From Gemmatimonadota bacterium (lineage in GTDB: Bacteria; Gemmatimonadota; Gemmatimonadetes; Longimicrobiales; Gaopeijiaceae), in contig VXMI01000057.1 in the NCBI GenBank assembly GCA_009841165.1, positions 1 through 42,478 of the forward strand: a stretch of DNA of 42,478 nt, read 5' to 3'. The notes beneath the pieces are model-generated. The model was not told the origin of the DNA, did not search any database, and was given only the letters and a program-made list of their open reading frames with translations. Positions 39,635-42,478 of this stretch are shown one piece after another (position 1 is the first letter of the stretch; every line of letters starts with the position of its first letter). A program made the position numbers and the translations under genes.

Positions 39635-39917
39635 CCTGAAGGCCAGAAAAGCTAGAAGCGCGGGGCGACGGCTTCAAGGGCCTTCGAGCACACCGCGATA
39701 CATCGTGTCCCGGAGCACGCCGATCTCATCAGCCTCGCGACCCATGAGTACTGGCGCTGACGCGACCATGGGCTTCGTTCGCACCTGCCTGGCCACCGGA
39801 GGTGGCGCGGCGTGCTGTTTGGTAGCATTCTGCCACCAACCTGAGGGATTCGGCGTTCCTCGGCCTGGCCGACCGGCACCGTACCCAGGGGCACCTCATC
39901 ACGGGGGATCAGGGCAT
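39635..39917. other. short non-coding or eroded stretch
   Basis: There is a minus-strand frame ending at 39657 (DEIGVLRDTMYRGVLEGLEAVAPRF) that could be the end of an eroded gene upstream of the tRNA; it is too short to identify. The rest looks like the leader of the DUF885 gene. Confidence 0.3.
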
Positions 39918-41633
39918 ATGAAGACGTCGACCTCGATCAAATCCGCCTCGACGGCGCTGCTACTCCTCCTACTCCTCTTGACGGCGTGCCAGGGGCAGGC
40001 AGGAGACGCACGTGAGGAGGGTATGCCGGACGGGTCGGGCACCTACGATGACCTCGTTGCACTGTTCCAGGAATTCCTCGAGTGGACGGATCCGGCCAGG
40101 GCGTCGGGCAACGTTCCAAACCGGGACATCGCCGGCAGCGCGACCGACGTCTATCCCGACTACGCCGAGGCGACCGTCGAGCGTCGTCGTGCCACTATGC
40201 GGGACTTCCAGACGCGGCTCGAGGACATGGCGGTCGTGGACTGGGAACTCAATCAACAGGTCGACTATCTGGCAGTTCGTTCCCGATTCGATCGTCACGA
40301 CTTCACACTGAACGTGTCCCGCCCCTGGTCCAGGGACCCCGGCTTCTATGTGGATCAGATGCTGCGCATCACGTTCGCGGACTTGCCGTTGGACGACGAT
40401 GGGACCGCCGCGCTCCGGACGCGCCTCGAGGCCATCTCACTCCTGGTGGAGCAGGCCAGGAACAACCTGACGGAAGTAGCCGCCGACTACGCGGACCTCG
40501 CGATCTTCAATCTGACCAACGCCGACGGCGTGGGGCACGGCTACCCGTATCGGGCAGCGCCGCCGGCCGGCGTCCTTGGCTGGTACGACGACTTCCACGA
40601 GCGGGCGGCCACGCAGCAACCCGAACTTAGCGCCGACATTGCCACGGCCCGGGAGTCCGCCCGCGGCTTCCACGCCTGGCTCGTCGCAAATCGAGGCGAC
40701 ATGACCGCCGAGGGCGGCGTGGGTCGAGAGATGTTCGACTGGTACCTGAAGCACGTGAAGCTCATGCCGTACGACACGGATCAGATCGTCACGCTGGGCC
40801 TGCGGGAGCTGGATCGCCTCTGGAGTGCGTATGCGCTGGAACAGCACCGGAACCGGCATCTGCCGCCGCTCGAGCTGTCGGCGTCGGAGGAGGAGTATGA
40901 GGCACGGATCGGCAGCGTCGACACGCGGATCCGCGACTTCCTGGTGAGCGAGGACATCATCACGATCCCGGACTACGTCGGGGAGCTCGACACGAACGTG
41001 CCGTGGATCGTCCGTCCCGGCGGCCCGAACTTCTGGGAGCAGGTGCAGTTCCGTGACCCGACGCCCGATCACCTGCACGCCGTCATCCCCGGGCATCGCT
41101 TCGACGGCCTGGTCGCACAGCACAACACGCACCCCATCCGCGGCAAGATCAGCAGCGGGGCGCGCAACGAAGGCTGGGCCACCTACCTGGAAGAAGCCGT
41201 CATGGAAGCCGGCTTGCTCGATGACGCGCCGCGGGTCCGTGAGCTCATCTACATCTTCGGCATCTTCCGGGCCGCCAGGGTGCCGGCGGACGTGTGGCTT
41301 CAGCTCAACGAGATGACAGTGGACGAAGTGGTGGCGTGGTGGATGGAGCGCACCCCGTGGCTGGACGAGAACGTTGCGCGCGTGGACGCCGAGATCTACC
41401 TGCGCCGGCCGCCCGGCTACGGGCTGGGGTACGCGATCGGCATGCTGCAGATGCGGCAGCTCCTCGCCGATCGCAAGCGCCAGCTGGGCGACGATTTCGA
41501 CCTCGCGGAGTTCCACGACACGTTCATGGCAGCCGGGCGGCTCCCGATCTCGCTGATCCGTTGGGAGATGACGGGCCTGGACGACGAGGTGCGGGATCTC
41601 TGGAAACGGGAGCGGCTCGACTACAAGGAGTGA
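39918..41633 (+). CDS. DUF885 family lipoprotein
   Basis: The 571-residue product starts at ATG 39918; a long upstream frame is rejected because the signal peptide with lipobox (LLLLLTACQ, Cys26) fits here. The body matches DUF885: LNVSRPWSRDPGFYVDQML, VGREMFDWYLKHVKL, then VIPGHRFDGLVAQHNTHPIRG, GARNEGWATYLEEAVMEAG and LRRPPGYGLGYAIGMLQMRQL. DUF885 proteins have a peptidase M3/thermolysin-like fold, but here the metal-binding HExxH is not obvious; the conserved EGWA(T)Y motif is present. A periplasmic, membrane-tethered peptidase-like role is the usual guess. It is followed after 5 bases by another lipoprotein gene. Confidence 0.85.
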   Translation: MKTSTSIKSASTALLLLLLLLTACQGQAGDAREEGMPDGSGTYDDLVALFQEFLEWTDPARASGNVPNRDIAGSATDVYPDYAEATVERRRATMRDFQTRLEDMAVVDWELNQQVDYLAVRSRFDRHDFTLNVSRPWSRDPGFYVDQMLRITFADLPLDDDGTAALRTRLEAISLLVEQARNNLTEVAADYADLAIFNLTNADGVGHGYPYRAAPPAGVLGWYDDFHERAATQQPELSADIATARESARGFHAWLVANRGDMTAEGGVGREMFDWYLKHVKLMPYDTDQIVTLGLRELDRLWSAYALEQHRNRHLPPLELSASEEEYEARIGSVDTRIRDFLVSEDIITIPDYVGELDTNVPWIVRPGGPNFWEQVQFRDPTPDHLHAVIPGHRFDGLVAQHNTHPIRGKISSGARNEGWATYLEEAVMEAGLLDDAPRVRELIYIFGIFRAARVPADVWLQLNEMTVDEVVAWWMERTPWLDENVARVDAEIYLRRPPGYGLGYAIGMLQMRQLLADRKRQLGDDFDLAEFHDTFMAAGRLPISLIRWEMTGLDDEVRDLWKRERLDYKE

Positions 41634-41638
41634 CAAAC

Positions 41639-42127
41639 ATGAGAACGCTGAACTCAATCCTGGGCTTTTCGGTACTGTTGGCCGGGTGCGCCGGGATCGA
41701 TGATGGAGAGCTCACCGATGCCGAGCGTGCGGCGCTTGCCGACTCCATACGTCAGTTCGCCAACGAGATGGTCGAGACCATCGACGGTCACGATGTGGAC
41801 GGCTTCATCGGATATCACCTGGACGGCCCCGACTTCGCCTGGGCGAGCCGCGGGGAGATCACACCGCTGGAGTCACATCGTGCCTCGATGAAGGAGTACT
41901 TCCCCGGCGTCGGAAGGAACGTGCACTTCACGCTCGGGGAAAGCACAGTGCATGTGCTGGGCCGGGACGCCGCGGTGGCCACGTCGGTCATTCACTCAAC
42001 CAACGTCGGCGAGGATGGAGAGCCGATCAGCGGTCACGAGGTCTGGAGCATCGTGGTGCAGCGCATGGAGGGCGAGTGGAAGGTCGTGCAGGTGCACGAG
42101 TCGTACCCGCCGGTCCCGGACCCCTAG
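41639..42127 (+). CDS. NTF2-like (DUF4440/SnoaL-like) lipoprotein
   Basis: The 162-residue product starts at ATG 41639 with AAGGAG overlapping the previous stop. A lipoprotein signal (FSVLLAGCAG) is followed by an NTF2-like fold: helix ADSIRQFANEMVETIDGHDVDGF, then FAWASRGEITPLESHRASM, DAAVATSVIHSTNV, and a C-terminal WSIVVQRMEGEWKVVQVHES strand pair. This is the pattern of DUF4440 and SnoaL-like proteins. Function is unknown; it is likely cotranscribed with the DUF885 gene. Confidence 0.8.
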   Translation: MRTLNSILGFSVLLAGCAGIDDGELTDAERAALADSIRQFANEMVETIDGHDVDGFIGYHLDGPDFAWASRGEITPLESHRASMKEYFPGVGRNVHFTLGESTVHVLGRDAAVATSVIHSTNVGEDGEPISGHEVWSIVVQRMEGEWKVVQVHESYPPVPDP

Positions 42128-42167
42128 TCAGCCTGCCCCGGGACCTCCGTATCCCATAGCGATGGCC

Positions 42168-42376
42168 TCAAGGGCGTGGTCTTTTGGCCTCGCCCATCCA
42201 GCGGCCCATGCGCGGCGCGGCGCCCGGCAGGGGGAATGCGGCAACGAGCAAGCCCAACTCGTCCAGCACCCTGGTGAGGCCCGCGCCTTGCACCCAATCG
42301 CGAGCCGCGGCCGAGGGCTCGGTGATCACCACACGGCCTCCCGGCATGAGCACCCGGAGACACTCGCCCCACCACC
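42168..42376 (-). CDS. C-terminal end of a class I SAM-dependent methyltransferase, partial
   Basis: The frame ends at 42168 and is readable to about 42376, where it runs into homopolymer sequence. It shows WWGECLRVLMPGGRVVITEPS (motif IV-V region of small-molecule methyltransferases) followed by a C-terminal helix and strand pair ending in MGEAKRPRP. The AdoMet-binding N-terminal half is missing. Substrate is unknown. It is convergent with the NTF2-like gene 40 bases away. Confidence 0.65.
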
Positions 42377-42478
42377 CCCCCCCCCCGGGGGTTATAAGAT
42401 TTACGGAGCCCCGCGGCCCGCGGGAGGGGGGGGAGGCCGGCGGTGGGGTGGTATAAAAAAATGGGGGGGGGGGGGGGG
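42377..42478. other. homopolymer-rich contig end, probably unreliable
   Basis: The last ~100 bases are dominated by runs of C and G (poly-C just before 42387, long poly-G at the end) with A runs, unlike anything upstream. They look like low-quality read ends rather than genome sequence. Confidence 0.6.

Noticed and set aside
39705-39917. 71-codon extension of the DUF885 protein
   Set aside because: The lipoprotein signal and lipobox directly follow ATG 39918, so the extension cannot be translated in a functional precursor.
40437-41657. 406-codon minus-strand frame
   Set aside because: It is antisense to the DUF885 gene with typical mirror composition (Val/Arg/Asp/His rich).

Overview
The window is GC-rich bacterial DNA of mixed, mostly accessory character. 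No ribosomal or other taxonomic marker gene is present. My best guess is a Gemmatimonadota-like bacterium, from the style of the secreted and lipoprotein genes (SwmB/fibronectin-type surface protein, DUF885 lipoprotein, NTF2-like lipoprotein), but confidence is low. Genes at the two ends look more GC-rich than the defence genes between about 24 and 39 kb, which suggests acquisition.

Layout. Positions 1-0.8 kb hold the edge of a conjugative element: the start of a TrbC/VirB2 pilin gene and an AlpA-type regulator. Positions 1.3-5.3 kb hold a large secreted multidomain protein on the minus strand next to a tyrosine recombinase gene. The recombinase is bracketed by two identical, inverted 28-bp dif-like sites. 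A strong-looking promoter inside the bracketed segment points out through the far site. Inverting the segment would aim that promoter at the surface-protein gene, so this looks like a phase switch. Positions 5.8-9.0 kb hold DUF2971, a frameshifted nuclease-like/SEC-C gene and a restriction-endonuclease/nucleotide-processing fusion. Positions 9-21.6 kb mix metabolic genes (P450, Ada-type methyltransferase, PLP decarboxylase), a HEPN-domain protein, small membrane proteins, a secreted HNH-nuclease lipoprotein, broken genes and many short dispersed repeats.

Positions 22-39.3 kb form a dense defence island. It holds a DprA-like plus phosphoribosyltransferase pair, a PLD nuclease converging on two DNA methyltransferases and a ribbon-helix-helix protein, and a separately promoted methyltransferase plus Cas4-like nuclease/helicase. 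It ends with a compact five-gene ubiquitin-like conjugation operon (ubiquitin-like protein, E2-like, E1-JAB fusion, DUF6527, ClpP-like protease). That operon is divergent from a ribbon-helix-helix gene across a palindrome-rich promoter.

The island ends near a 5' half of a tRNA-Ile gene at 39.6 kb. A 27-bp perfect direct repeat (18.1 and 39.5 kb) flanks the island. To the right lie ordinary chromosomal genes: a DUF885 lipoprotein, an NTF2-like lipoprotein and the end of a methyltransferase gene. The last ~100 bases are homopolymer-rich and look like an unreliable contig end.
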